From: Desulfobulbaceae bacterium
Lineage (GTDB): Bacteria > Desulfobacterota > Desulfobulbia > Desulfobulbales > Desulfocapsaceae
NCBI GenBank assembly: GCA_031287565.1
Contig: JAITSS010000046.1
Coordinates: 124,001 to 188,000, forward strand
Direction: 5' to 3'
Length of the DNA stretch: 64,000 nt
The position numbers were made by a program, and so were the translations under genes. Each line of letters starts with the position of its first letter. The stretch's first letter is position 1. Below, piece by piece: positions 26,614 through 35,543 of the stretch. The notes under the pieces are model-generated. The model did not search any database. It worked only from the letters and a program-made list of their open reading frames with translations, and was not told the origin of the DNA.

Positions 26614-27080
26614 TTTCGACTTGGTTCGCGGCTGTGGCTCGGCGCTGGTGGCTTGGGTTTTTTTCTGCATCCTTCTGATGTGGCGGTGTCGCTTTTACAA
26701 TATTTTTTTCTGGATGCCTGCCTGCGCGGGCATGACGAATTTTGTGTCATTGCCGCGCAAGCGGCAATCCAGACTTTTCCTTAGCCCGCCGTTCTCCCCT
26801 CTCCCGCTTGCGGGAGAGGGGCGGGGGTGAGGGTTTCAATACATCAAATGCGCCCTCACCCGGAGCTGACGCGCCACCCTCTCCCGCAAGCGGCAGAGGG
26901 GAATTCACGTATCGCTTGTGTAGATATTTCTGCTCATGAGCCAATGATTTCCAACCCCAAGGCCGCTGCTTTTTCCCTGTCGCGGCAATGTTGGGGATGC
27001 TGTTTGCCCTCGCCCGCGCCGTGTGCGATAACTGGTTGACCTCACTTGGCATTGTATTCATGTTTCTGCTGTCCTCGTAT
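26614..27080. repeat. Gene-free region with palindromic repeats
   Basis: Holds ATGCCTGCCTGCGCGGGCATGACG (26713), CATTGCCGCGCAAGCGGCAATCC (26749) and a pair of CCCTCTCCCGC / GCGGGAGAGGG palindromes (about 26795-26905). These are the same repeat families as at 14 kb and 42 kb, plus a CGCTTGTGTAGATATTTCTG fragment. No gene is supported; short ORFs here are repeat artefacts. It separates the secretion locus from the convergent tilS. Confidence 0.75.
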
Positions 27081-28271
27081 TCATTCATAGTCGTCGCGCT
27101 GTCTTCGGTCTGCCATGGGATCGCCCGCTGACGGCTCTGGCGGTTCGGTCTGGCAGTCGCGGCTACGGCCTCGCCAGGGGCGGCGTCCTGACGGGAAAGA
27201 AAATGTCAGGAATTGGCCGCGCCGCGTTACCCTGGCTCCGTGTGGCCAGTGCCATTCAGCGCCGTTTTGCGCCTTTGGAAACTGGCGCAACAAATTTTCT
27301 ATGAGAACAAACGAGGGTTTGACGGCCAGGTGTTGGGCGACGCGGTTCAGTGCCCGACGTTGCAAAGCCAAGGGCAGCCCGGTGAATGTGGCGATGGCGA
27401 GTTGGAGGCGCGGCCCGGTCGCTGTCTCTTCCCGCTGTATCATGTCGGCGCAGGCTTGTTCGCAGAGGTCGGCCAGCAGTTTTTCCTCATCGGTGAGAAT
27501 CGCCATCATGCGCAGGGAGGTCGCGCCGATGGCCGGATTGAAACGCGCCCGCAAAAAAGGCAATAGTTCGAGGCGCACGCGGTTGCGCAGAAAACGCGGG
27601 TCATCATTGGACGAATCGTGGCGGGGATCAATCCCGCGAGCAGCCAGGTAGGCGGCGAGTCTCTCTTTGCCAAGACCGAGAAGCGGTCGCAGGATCCGTC
27701 CCTGGCGCGGCTTCATCCCGGTGAGACCCGACAAACCGCAACCGCGCAGCAGGCGGATAAACAGCGTTTCCACCTGGTCATCTTCGGTATGGCCGGTGAC
27801 AATCCAGTCGGCGCTTGTTTCCTGGCGCAGTCGTTCCAGCTCGCGGTAACGTAGGCGGCGAGCCGCGTCTTCGAGCGACAGGGATTTTTCGCGGGCGTGG
27901 CCGAGCGCATCGACTGTGGCCGAGACGAAATTTACAGTCAATTCGCCAGTCAGCTTTTGCAGCCAGGCCGCTTCCGCCGCCGCTTCCGCCGGACGCAGGC
28001 CGTGATTGATGTATGCGGCGCTCAAACGCGCTGGCGGCAATAGGGCGCGCAAGAGAAGCAGCAGGGCGGTCGAATCGCCGCCGCCGGAGGTCGCGATGAG
28101 AAAACGACTGTGGCCCAGCCCGTCTTCGGTGAAATTTTCAGCGAAAAATGTCTGAATATGGCGGTTTAATTCGCCTTGTTTGCTGGCGGGCGTTTGCGCT
28201 CGTCCGCCGCCATCGTTTATAGTCCGGTCACATTGTGTCCGGATACCTTTATTCTGTGGGATATGTTCCAT
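27081..28271 (-). CDS. tilS: tRNA(Ile)-lysidine synthetase
   Basis: TilS attaches lysine to C34 of tRNA-Ile(CAU) so that it reads AUA. The product (about 396 aa) has the PP-loop SGGGDSTALL near residue 60, the family motif YINHGLR, and VTGHTEDDQVETL..RLLRG typical of the N-type ATPase domain. C-terminal domains follow. The start is uncertain: the ATG at 28271 gives a 50-residue N-terminal extension and lies opposite the hpt start on the other strand, with the two starts overlapping. Confidence 0.92.
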   Translation of the reverse strand: MEHIPQNKGIRTQCDRTINDGGGRAQTPASKQGELNRHIQTFFAENFTEDGLGHSRFLIATSGGGDSTALLLLLRALLPPARLSAAYINHGLRPAEAAAEAAWLQKLTGELTVNFVSATVDALGHAREKSLSLEDAARRLRYRELERLRQETSADWIVTGHTEDDQVETLFIRLLRGCGLSGLTGMKPRQGRILRPLLGLGKERLAAYLAARGIDPRHDSSNDDPRFLRNRVRLELLPFLRARFNPAIGATSLRMMAILTDEEKLLADLCEQACADMIQREETATGPRLQLAIATFTGLPLALQRRALNRVAQHLAVKPSFVLIENLLRQFPKAQNGAEWHWPHGARVTRRGQFLTFSFPSGRRPWRGRSRDCQTEPPEPSAGDPMADRRQRDDYE

Positions 28272-28590
28272 GACTGAACTCAACCAGCGCATTCGCGTGT
28301 ATCTGACCGCGACCTTTCATTTTTCCGATGAGCAGCTTAGCCAGATGTTGCCGGGTTTCTTTGATACTCTGCGCGGCCATCTGGCGGCGGTGGAGCAGTC
28401 GATCGCGGGCGATTCCGAGGAACTTTCCAGGGCCGCCCACACCCTGAAAGGCGCCTTGCTGAATCTTGGGCTTGAACCTGAAGCGGCGCTGGCCCTGGAA
28501 TTGGAGGAACGTGGCATGGACAGCGCCGCCGACCGAGGGGATTTATCGGCATTGGCGCGGCGCTTACGGATGATGCTGGCCGCGCTGTGA
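28270..28590 (+). CDS. Hpt (histidine phosphotransfer) domain protein
   Basis: 106-aa stand-alone phosphotransfer protein with the motif AAHTLKGALLNLGL; the phospho-accepting histidine is residue 57. Such modules shuttle phosphate between receiver domains of hybrid kinases and response regulators. A hybrid kinase with a receiver domain is encoded 1.8 kb away (30385), so a partnership is possible. It faces mpl convergently with 21 bases between. Confidence 0.85.
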   Translation: MTELNQRIRVYLTATFHFSDEQLSQMLPGFFDTLRGHLAAVEQSIAGDSEELSRAAHTLKGALLNLGLEPEAALALELEERGMDSAADRGDLSALARRLRMMLAAL

Positions 28591-28611
28591 AGAAAACCGC
28601 GATGCGGCTTC

Positions 28612-30054
28612 TTAGGCCCGTTGGCGCAGGGCGGCCAGCAGACGCTCGTGGATGCCGTCGAAGCCGCCATTCGATAAAATCGCCACCACATCATTTTGCC
28701 GCAATTCAGGAAGCAAAGCCGCGATCATTGCGGTGGCGTCGGCGAAGACGCGGGCGTTTTTCCCCCTTTGCCGTAGGTCGTCGGTCAGGCGCTTTGAGGA
28801 AAACATCAGCTCCGGCGCGACCGTATCCAAAGGCAGCGGCTGGCGCAGCAGAATCATATCGGCCTCGTCAAAGGCTTTGGCGTAATCATTTTGAAACACC
28901 GCCCGCCGCGATGAATTGGTGCGCGGCTCGAAGACGGCGATGAGCCGCTGGCCGACATAGGCCGACTTCAGCGCCGTCAGCGTTTCTTTCACCGCCGTCG
29001 GATGATGGGCGAAATCGTCGATCACCGTCACCCCGCATTCCACGCCACGCACTTCCTGCCGTCGTTTGACCCCGGCAAAAGCCATGAGGCCCGCCGCAAT
29101 CGTCGCGGCATCCAAACCCAGGTCGGCTAAGAGTGCGATAACCGCCAGGGCGTTGAGACAATTGTGGCGTCCGGGCGCGGGCAGCGTGAAATCACCAAAG
29201 AGTTGTCCACGATATAATGCCTTGAAATAACTTGTATTTCCTTCGTGGCGCACATCAACCAGTCGCCAGTCGCGCTCCGGGGCCAGACCATAGCCCAGCA
29301 CACGGCAATCCGCCTTCGCCGCCACTTCGGCCACATTCGGCTCGTCAAGGTGGGCCACCAGCAGACCGTCTTTCGGTGGTAGCGCGACCAAACCGGCAAA
29401 GGCGTTTTTCACCGCCTGAAGGTCGGCGAAAATGTCGGCGTGGTCGAATTCGAGCGAGGTGAGAATCGCCGCCCACGGCTGATAGTGGAGAAATTTCGAT
29501 CCCTTATCGAAAAAGGCCGTGTCGTATTCGTCGCCTTCCAGCACCACGCATTGGCCGGCGCCCAGCCGAAAGTTGCCGCCAAATTCGCGGACGATGCCGC
29601 CTATCATAAAAGAAGGATCAAGACCGGCGTGGTTGAGCGCCGTGGCCAGGATCGAAGCGGTGGTGGTTTTGCCGTGCGTGCCGGCGACCACCAGCGATTT
29701 TTTGCCCGCGATGAAAAATTGGGCCAGCGCCTGCGGAAAAGAGAGATAGGCGATACCGAGCCTGGCCAGTTCTTGCGCCTCCGGATTGTTTTTGCTGATG
29801 ACGTTGCCGACAATCGCCAGGTCGGGGTGCGGATGCAGATTTTCGGCGGCGTAAGGGCTTTTGATGGCGATACCGGCCTGGGCGAGAAAGTCGGACATCG
29901 GCGGATACACCTGATTATCGCTGCCTGTTACTTCATAGCCGCTTTTTTTCAGCATTCCGGCCAGGGCGGCCATGCCGGTGCCGCAGACGCCCAGCAGATG
30001 GATATGCCGGATGCGCTCCGGGCGACGATTTCGCTGTGGATCGAGTTCGTTCAT
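28612..30054 (-). CDS. mpl: UDP-N-acetylmuramate:L-alanyl-gamma-D-glutamyl-meso-diaminopimelate ligase (Mpl)
   Basis: Mpl reattaches recycled murein tripeptide to UDP-MurNAc. The 480-aa protein shows the Mur ligase layout: an N-terminal Rossmann motif LLGVCGTGMAALAGML, the ATP site VAGTHGKTTTAS, the LEGDEYDTAFFD motif that separates Mpl from MurC, the EFDHADIF metal region and the C-terminal DDFAHHPTAV. The ATG at 30054 replaces the track start 30156 because the upstream part has no conserved sequence. Confidence 0.92.
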   Translation of the reverse strand: MNELDPQRNRRPERIRHIHLLGVCGTGMAALAGMLKKSGYEVTGSDNQVYPPMSDFLAQAGIAIKSPYAAENLHPHPDLAIVGNVISKNNPEAQELARLGIAYLSFPQALAQFFIAGKKSLVVAGTHGKTTTASILATALNHAGLDPSFMIGGIVREFGGNFRLGAGQCVVLEGDEYDTAFFDKGSKFLHYQPWAAILTSLEFDHADIFADLQAVKNAFAGLVALPPKDGLLVAHLDEPNVAEVAAKADCRVLGYGLAPERDWRLVDVRHEGNTSYFKALYRGQLFGDFTLPAPGRHNCLNALAVIALLADLGLDAATIAAGLMAFAGVKRRQEVRGVECGVTVIDDFAHHPTAVKETLTALKSAYVGQRLIAVFEPRTNSSRRAVFQNDYAKAFDEADMILLRQPLPLDTVAPELMFSSKRLTDDLRQRGKNARVFADATAMIAALLPELRQNDVVAILSNGGFDGIHERLLAALRQRA

Positions 30055-30384
30055 AATGTTGTTTTTTCGCCTGAATTGAATCCGATTGTTGACAGGGGGG
30101 CCTCTTTCGCCCAGATTGTCGGCAAGGTTTTGGCGCGCGAAATCATCTGCTTTCATGCTCCCGCCGCTACGAACCCAGCGAGGGTACGGTGGAACACGCT
30201 TTTCCGCCAGTTTTTCTTGTCTGGGGAGGCGCCGCTTCGGTAACTGCCGGATTTTTGCGACAAAGGCGGCGTTCTTAGGCCGTTTTGTAATTTCTGTTGT
30301 TCGGCGCTACAATATTGTTTGCCGTTCGTGCGATGCGCTTACATTTTACTGTCAGGGAAGAGCCATGTTGAATGGAAAAAGCAT
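30055..30384. other. Divergent intergenic region mpl / histidine kinase
   Basis: 330 bases without a supported gene, expected to contain the two divergent promoters. I see no clear -35/-10 pair, hairpin or repeat. The short plus-strand ORFs here lack ribosome-binding sites and family features. Confidence 0.5.
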
Positions 30385-32787
30385 ATGTTGAAAACTGCCC
30401 TGCGCCGATTGCCCCTCAGGTGGCGGCTGGTCATCGGCATCGTTTCGCTCCATGCCGTTCTGATGACTATTTTTGTCAGCGACCTGGCGCGGCGGCAGCA
30501 AGCGTATCTGCGCCAGGAATTTGTCGAAAACGCCGTCGGCGTCGCCCAGGTGTTGGCCGCCGCCAGCGTTCCATGGATCATGGCCGAAAACACCGATGGC
30601 TTGGAGACGGTGCTCGATGCGCAACGGCGCATTCCCGACGCGCTCCGCGCCATGGCGCTGTCGCCCGGCGGTCGGCTGCTGGCGCATACCGATCACGCGC
30701 TCACCGGCCAATACGTCGATGACCCGTTCACCGCGCGTTTGCGCACGGCCAAGGCGGTCATTCACCTGCTGGTCGATGACGAGAATCTGCTCGACATTGC
30801 CTGCCCGGTGATGAATGAAGGCCGCTTTATCGGCTGGGCGCGGGTCGCCTTTTCCAAGGCGAGTGTCAATGGCGAAGCGCGTTCGATCGCCTGGCGCAGC
30901 GGCTTGTGGCTGGCTTTGACGATTCTCGTCGGTTTGGCGCTGGCTTTAGTCACCGCCCAAAGCCTGACTCGTGGAATTGGCCATTTAATGACCGTCGTTA
31001 AAAATTTTAAGGACGGTGACGAAGGTATTCGCGCTGACCTCGAACGCGGCGACGAGCTGGGGCGACTGGCTGCAAGTATGAACGACATGCTCGACGCGGT
31101 GGCGCGCCAGCGACGCATCACCGAGGAGGCGCGGGCGCAGTTGGCCAAAGCCCTGTACGAGTATGAGGCGATCGTCGTCTCGTTGCAGGACGCCAACCAG
31201 CAATTGAACGACGAGGTTGAAAAACGCGGCCAGGCGGAACAATCGTTACTCGCCGAAAAAGAGCGCCTGTCTGTGACCTTGGCTTCAATCACCGAAGGCG
31301 TTATCGCCTGCGATTTGCATGGCCTGATCGTGTTGATGAACAGCGTCGCTGAAGGCTTGACTGGCTGGACTTTTGGCGATGCGCGGGGGCGTCCGGCGAC
31401 GGAAATTTTTCGTCTTACCGGGCGGCAGTCGGGGCCGTTGCCGGAAGACCCGTTGCGGCGAGCCATGGACCAAGGCCGGGTGACGCTTTTACCGGAAGCC
31501 ACCTGTTTGCTGGGCCGCGATGGTCTGAGTCTTTCGGTTTCCGGGAGTTGCGCGCCGATTCGCGATCAAGTCGGGCGGCCGATTGGCGGCATCTTCGTTT
31601 TCCACGACACTTCGGCCCAGGAAGCGATCCGCGAACAGATGTTTAAGATCAGAAAGTTGGAATCGCTCGGCGTCCTGGCCGGTGGTCTGGCCCATGATTT
31701 CAACAACATCCTCACCGGTATTTTGGGTAATATCGGCATGGCGCGGATGCGCGTCGCGTCGGACGACCCGCTTACTCCTTTGCTGACTGGCGCCGAAAAC
31801 GCCGCCGGGCGGGCCAGGCGGCTGACTGAGCAGTTGCTGACCTTTGCCAAAGGCGGCGAGCCAGTGCGGCAAAGCGCCCAAATCGAGGAAATTATCCGCG
31901 ACACCTGCCAATTCACTTTGGCTGGTTCATCAACGCGGGCGCGTTTCGAGATTCCGGCGGATATTCACTGGGTGTATATGGATAGCGGCCAGATCAGCCA
32001 GGTCATTCAGAATATTGTCTTAAACGCCGCCGAGGCCATGCGCGGCAGCGGCGGCGAAATCGTCGTTTCCTGCGCCAATTGCCATATCGGCCCCGGCGAA
32101 TTCGCCACCGACGAGCCTCCGTCACTGCCGCTGACCGAAGGCGATTATGTGCGGGCGCGCTTTGTTGATGACGGTCCCGGCATCGAAGCGAAACACCTTG
32201 GCCGCATCTTCGATCCCTATTTCACCACCAAAGAAACCGGCAATGGTCTTGGACTGGCGATTTGTCACTCGATTATCAGAAAGCACAACGGTCATATTGA
32301 TGTGGTCTCGCCCGCGCCTTCCGGGCGGGGAACGATGTTTACCCTGTGGCTGCCCGCCAGCAGCGAAGCGCCACCCAGGGCGGCGACGAGCGGCGGCGAT
32401 TTTCATGCCGCCAAAGGCGTGGTGCTGGTGGTCGATGATGATGAAATCATCCGTGAGGTTGTTGGCAAAATGCTTGGCGCGGCCGGGTACACCGTGCTGT
32501 TCGCCAAAGAAGGACGCGAAGCCTTGGCCATCTACAGTGAGCGCCTGGACCGCAGACAAACCGTTGATTGTGTGATTCTCGATTTAACCATTCCCGGCGG
32601 CATGGGCGGCAAAAGCGCCATGGACGCCCTGTTGCGGCTCGACCCACAGGCCAAAGGCATTGTGACCAGCGGCTACGTCGGCGACTCGGTGGTGACAGAC
32701 TACAGCCAACACGGATTTGTCGGCGCCATCACCAAACCTTTCACCTTGAGTGAATTGCTGGCCGTGGTGCGGCGGGTGACGGCATAA
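30385..32787 (+). CDS. Hybrid sensor histidine kinase with HAMP, PAS and receiver domains
   Basis: 800-aa inner-membrane kinase. An N-terminal transmembrane segment (LVIGIVSLHAVLMTIFV), a periplasmic sensing domain (about 40-170) and a second membrane helix (LWLALTILVGLALALVTA) lead to HAMP, a coiled-coil, and a PAS domain (SITEGVIACDLHGLIVLMN). The HisKA H-box is GGLAHDFNNILTGILGN (histidine near residue 435) and the ATPase has DDGPGI and GNGLGLAI. The C-terminal receiver domain (about 680-798) has VVDDDE and phospho-acceptor VILDLTIPG. This is the NtrB-like HDFNN class. No cognate regulator is adjacent. Its 3' end overlaps the convergent next gene by 47 bases. Confidence 0.92.
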   Translation: MLKTALRRLPLRWRLVIGIVSLHAVLMTIFVSDLARRQQAYLRQEFVENAVGVAQVLAAASVPWIMAENTDGLETVLDAQRRIPDALRAMALSPGGRLLAHTDHALTGQYVDDPFTARLRTAKAVIHLLVDDENLLDIACPVMNEGRFIGWARVAFSKASVNGEARSIAWRSGLWLALTILVGLALALVTAQSLTRGIGHLMTVVKNFKDGDEGIRADLERGDELGRLAASMNDMLDAVARQRRITEEARAQLAKALYEYEAIVVSLQDANQQLNDEVEKRGQAEQSLLAEKERLSVTLASITEGVIACDLHGLIVLMNSVAEGLTGWTFGDARGRPATEIFRLTGRQSGPLPEDPLRRAMDQGRVTLLPEATCLLGRDGLSLSVSGSCAPIRDQVGRPIGGIFVFHDTSAQEAIREQMFKIRKLESLGVLAGGLAHDFNNILTGILGNIGMARMRVASDDPLTPLLTGAENAAGRARRLTEQLLTFAKGGEPVRQSAQIEEIIRDTCQFTLAGSSTRARFEIPADIHWVYMDSGQISQVIQNIVLNAAEAMRGSGGEIVVSCANCHIGPGEFATDEPPSLPLTEGDYVRARFVDDGPGIEAKHLGRIFDPYFTTKETGNGLGLAICHSIIRKHNGHIDVVSPAPSGRGTMFTLWLPASSEAPPRAATSGGDFHAAKGVVLVVDDDEIIREVVGKMLGAAGYTVLFAKEGREALAIYSERLDRRQTVDCVILDLTIPGGMGGKSAMDALLRLDPQAKGIVTSGYVGDSVVTDYSQHGFVGAITKPFTLSELLAVVRRVTA

Positions 32788-34621
32788 CGGCGTTTTTGTT
32801 TTGCCAGTATCGGTGGCGATTGGCGAGAAACATGGCCATGGCCACAGTCTTGCCGACGACCACCGCCGCCAGCTCGATTTCGTGGTTGATTTCTTCGCGC
32901 AGGACGCGGCGGCTGAGGATTGCCAGGGCGCGCCGGTCGAGATATTCCCAGGCCGGATGATTGGGCGTATGACACATATCCATAATCATGTCGCCAGCGG
33001 CGCGGATATAGATGGGAAAGGGCAGGGAGAAGGGCGATTTGCCGCGTCGCTTGGCGATGCTTTCAGGCAGATAGCCTTCTGTCGCCCGCCGGAACAGACC
33101 GCGATGCTGGCCATCGATGAGAAAATATTCCGGCGGCAGGGAAACCACGGCGGCGAGCAGCTCGTGGTCGAGAAAGGGATGCTGAAATCCCAGGCGGTAA
33201 TATCTGGAAAAAAAGCAAATAATCTCGTGTGTTTGGATGAACAGCGGGCCGAGAACGCCAGCGTGGATTTCTCTGGCTGTTGTCCGCTCGTGGCGCAGCA
33301 TATATTTTTTCCTTTTGCCGCCGGACGCCGCCCGCCACACATCGCCGTGCATCAGTGTCAGGCGGGAGAGCCGCGCTTCTTCCGCCGCGCCAAGATGCTT
33401 GACCCAATCATCGAGCCAGGCCGGGGCAAGTTGCGGCAGCAACCAGTGCCGAAAGATTTTCCAGCGTGAATGCCGGTATATTCGCGAAAATTCGCCCAAT
33501 ATTCGCCACAGACTTGGCCAGCGTCCCTGGATCAGAAGTTCCGGCAGGACGATTTCGCCTGGTAAAGAAACGCCTTCATCACCGCCGACGCCGGCAAAAA
33601 CCGCTGCTGCGTCCAGCTCGCCAATCGTTTGGTACAGTGGCCCGGAAATGGCGTAGTAGGGATTGGGCGAAAAGTTGCCCATGCGCTCGAAATATTCTTC
33701 CAGCCGGGGCAGGGGATTGGTGATTTCCTCATTGACCACCAGCAAAGGGACGCCGCAGTGGCGGGCGGCGTCCTGGGCGTAGGCTAGTTCATCGCGCCGC
33801 TCGTCGCGGTAGGTGGCGGCGAAGGTTCGGGTGACGGCGACCAGGCGTTCCGGCCCGGCGATTTCGCGTAAAAAACCCAAAAGCGCCGACGAATCCAGGC
33901 CGCCGCTCAGTTGGACGACAATTTTTCCCGTATCCGGGCAACGTTTTCGTATCGCCTGGGCCATCAGCTCGCGGAGCCGCGCCGCCGGGTTTGGCGATGC
34001 GGCTGGAGTCGGGGCGGGCGTTAAGTTCCAATACGCCTGCCTGCGCGCCGCGCCGCGCTGAAAAACCAGCGTCTGGCCGGGTGGCAAAACCCGGACGCCG
34101 CCTTCGATGCAGGCATCCATCGCCGAAACATTGTTGGCGAGAAAATCGGCCATGTACTCAACATCAATCGGCGGCGGCGCGGCTCGTAGGTGGCGGAGAC
34201 CGGCCAGGTTGCTGGCGACGGCCAAACAGTCGCCATCGACGCTGTAGTAGAGCGATTGCAGGCCGAGGCGGTCGCGGGCCAGGATAATTTTTTCATGCTG
34301 TGAGTCGGCCAGGGCGAAGGCGAATTCGCCGTCAATATCTGACAAAAAATCGTCATTATATTGACAATAAGCGTCAATGCAGCGTTGGGCGTCGTTTGCC
34401 GACGCGGCGAAAAAATCCATGGCCCCGACGCAGAGACAATCTCGCCGTCTAAGCGCCAGGGCCTCGTCGCGTTTCCATGCGCCGTCGGCATCCTGGACGT
34501 ACACGGCGGCGCGGAGACCTGGCTCGTGCGTGCTGTCGGTCGGCCATGGCGCGATGAAGCGGGTTGTTTCCGCGTCGCCAAAGGCCAACAAGGCCGCGAA
34601 TGCTGGCGGCGGACGCCTCAT
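32741..34621 (-). CDS. Asparagine-synthetase-like amidotransferase lacking the N-terminal cysteine
   Basis: 626-aa protein with the two-domain layout of class-B asparagine synthetases: a glutaminase-like N-terminal domain (DGEFAFALAD, ARDRLGLQSLYY) and an ATP-PPase synthetase domain with SGGLDSSALLG at residues 239-249. The N-terminus MRRPPPAFAAL has no cysteine at position 2, so glutamine cannot be the nitrogen donor in the usual way; beta-lactam synthetases and lasso-peptide cyclases share this feature. It overlaps pyrF by four bases (ATGA), indicating coupled translation. The substrate is unknown. A RiPP-like peptide gene lies 6 kb away (40878) but nothing links the two directly. Confidence 0.85.
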   Translation of the reverse strand: MRRPPPAFAALLAFGDAETTRFIAPWPTDSTHEPGLRAAVYVQDADGAWKRDEALALRRRDCLCVGAMDFFAASANDAQRCIDAYCQYNDDFLSDIDGEFAFALADSQHEKIILARDRLGLQSLYYSVDGDCLAVASNLAGLRHLRAAPPPIDVEYMADFLANNVSAMDACIEGGVRVLPPGQTLVFQRGAARRQAYWNLTPAPTPAASPNPAARLRELMAQAIRKRCPDTGKIVVQLSGGLDSSALLGFLREIAGPERLVAVTRTFAATYRDERRDELAYAQDAARHCGVPLLVVNEEITNPLPRLEEYFERMGNFSPNPYYAISGPLYQTIGELDAAAVFAGVGGDEGVSLPGEIVLPELLIQGRWPSLWRILGEFSRIYRHSRWKIFRHWLLPQLAPAWLDDWVKHLGAAEEARLSRLTLMHGDVWRAASGGKRKKYMLRHERTTAREIHAGVLGPLFIQTHEIICFFSRYYRLGFQHPFLDHELLAAVVSLPPEYFLIDGQHRGLFRRATEGYLPESIAKRRGKSPFSLPFPIYIRAAGDMIMDMCHTPNHPAWEYLDRRALAILSRRVLREEINHEIELAAVVVGKTVAMAMFLANRHRYWQNKNAVMPSPAAPRPAIHSR

Positions 34622-35337
34622 TTTTCGGCCAGCGCCTGGGCGATTTCCGCTTTCACGCTTTTCGCCATGGCTACCGGGTCGGCGGCATTCTTGATTGGTC
34701 GTCCGATCACCACATAATCAGCGCCGTTTTTGATCGCTTCTCTGGCTGTGGCCACCCGCTTCTGGTCGTCGCCGCCGATTTCGTCAATATTTTTCCCCGG
34801 CCTGATGCCCGGTGTAACGATGATGAAATCGCTTGTCGCCGCGCCGCGCAAAGCTTTCGCTTCCAGACCCGACGAGACCACGCCGTCGCAACCCAGGGCT
34901 ATGGCCTTTTTCGCCCGTAGCAACACCAAATCGGCAATTGTGCCGGACATGCCCATCTGCCGCATGTCCGATTCATCGAAGCTGGTTAACACCGTCACCG
35001 CCAACAGCTTCATCTCGCCTTTTTTTCGCGCGACGGCGGCGCGGATGATTGGGTCGTTGCCGTGAATCGTGGCGAAGGTGACGCTGTGGCCTTGCAGTTG
35101 CTCGACGGCCAGGGCCACGGTTTCCGGAATGTCGAAAAATTTCAGATCGACCATGACTTTGCCGCCGCGCTCGGCGACGTAATCAATCACTTCCCACCAA
35201 CCGGCGAGGAACAGTTGCAGGCCAACCTTGAAAAAGCCGATTTCGCCGCGCAGCAAATCGACCAGGCGTTTCGCTTCGCCGACATCGGCGACATCCAGGG
35301 CGAAGATGATGCGTTCGTGCAAAGGAATATCGTTCAT
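34618..35337 (-). CDS. pyrF: Orotidine 5'-phosphate decarboxylase
   Basis: PyrF makes UMP from OMP. The 239-aa TIM barrel shows IIFALDVADVGEAKRLVD at the start, FFKVGLQLF, the catalytic DLKFFDIPETV and the phosphate-binding VTPGIRP and ADYVVIGRPI. It overlaps the downstream asparagine-synthetase-like gene by ATGA. Confidence 0.97.
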   Translation of the reverse strand: MNDIPLHERIIFALDVADVGEAKRLVDLLRGEIGFFKVGLQLFLAGWWEVIDYVAERGGKVMVDLKFFDIPETVALAVEQLQGHSVTFATIHGNDPIIRAAVARKKGEMKLLAVTVLTSFDESDMRQMGMSGTIADLVLLRAKKAIALGCDGVVSSGLEAKALRGAATSDFIIVTPGIRPGKNIDEIGGDDQKRVATAREAIKNGADYVVIGRPIKNAADPVAMAKSVKAEIAQALAEK

Positions 35338-35543
35338 AGTTTGTGCCGTATTTTTTGGGGATGGAAGCGGCGAGTTTCGTGACGCCGCCGGGGAAACAGC
35401 CAGTATACCGGAAGCGATTGGCCGATAGAAACGGATTTTTCCCCGCAGGCGTGGCCTGAGCCGCTTGCCGTCAGCGTCTATGGCGTGCTACCCTGCGGGC
35501 GGCGCATGTTGGCCGCAAGAATAATCTATACTAAAGAAAAACT

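Noticed and set aside
30762-31502. 246-aa minus-strand ORF under the histidine kinase
   Set aside because: Antisense shadow of a well-supported kinase gene.
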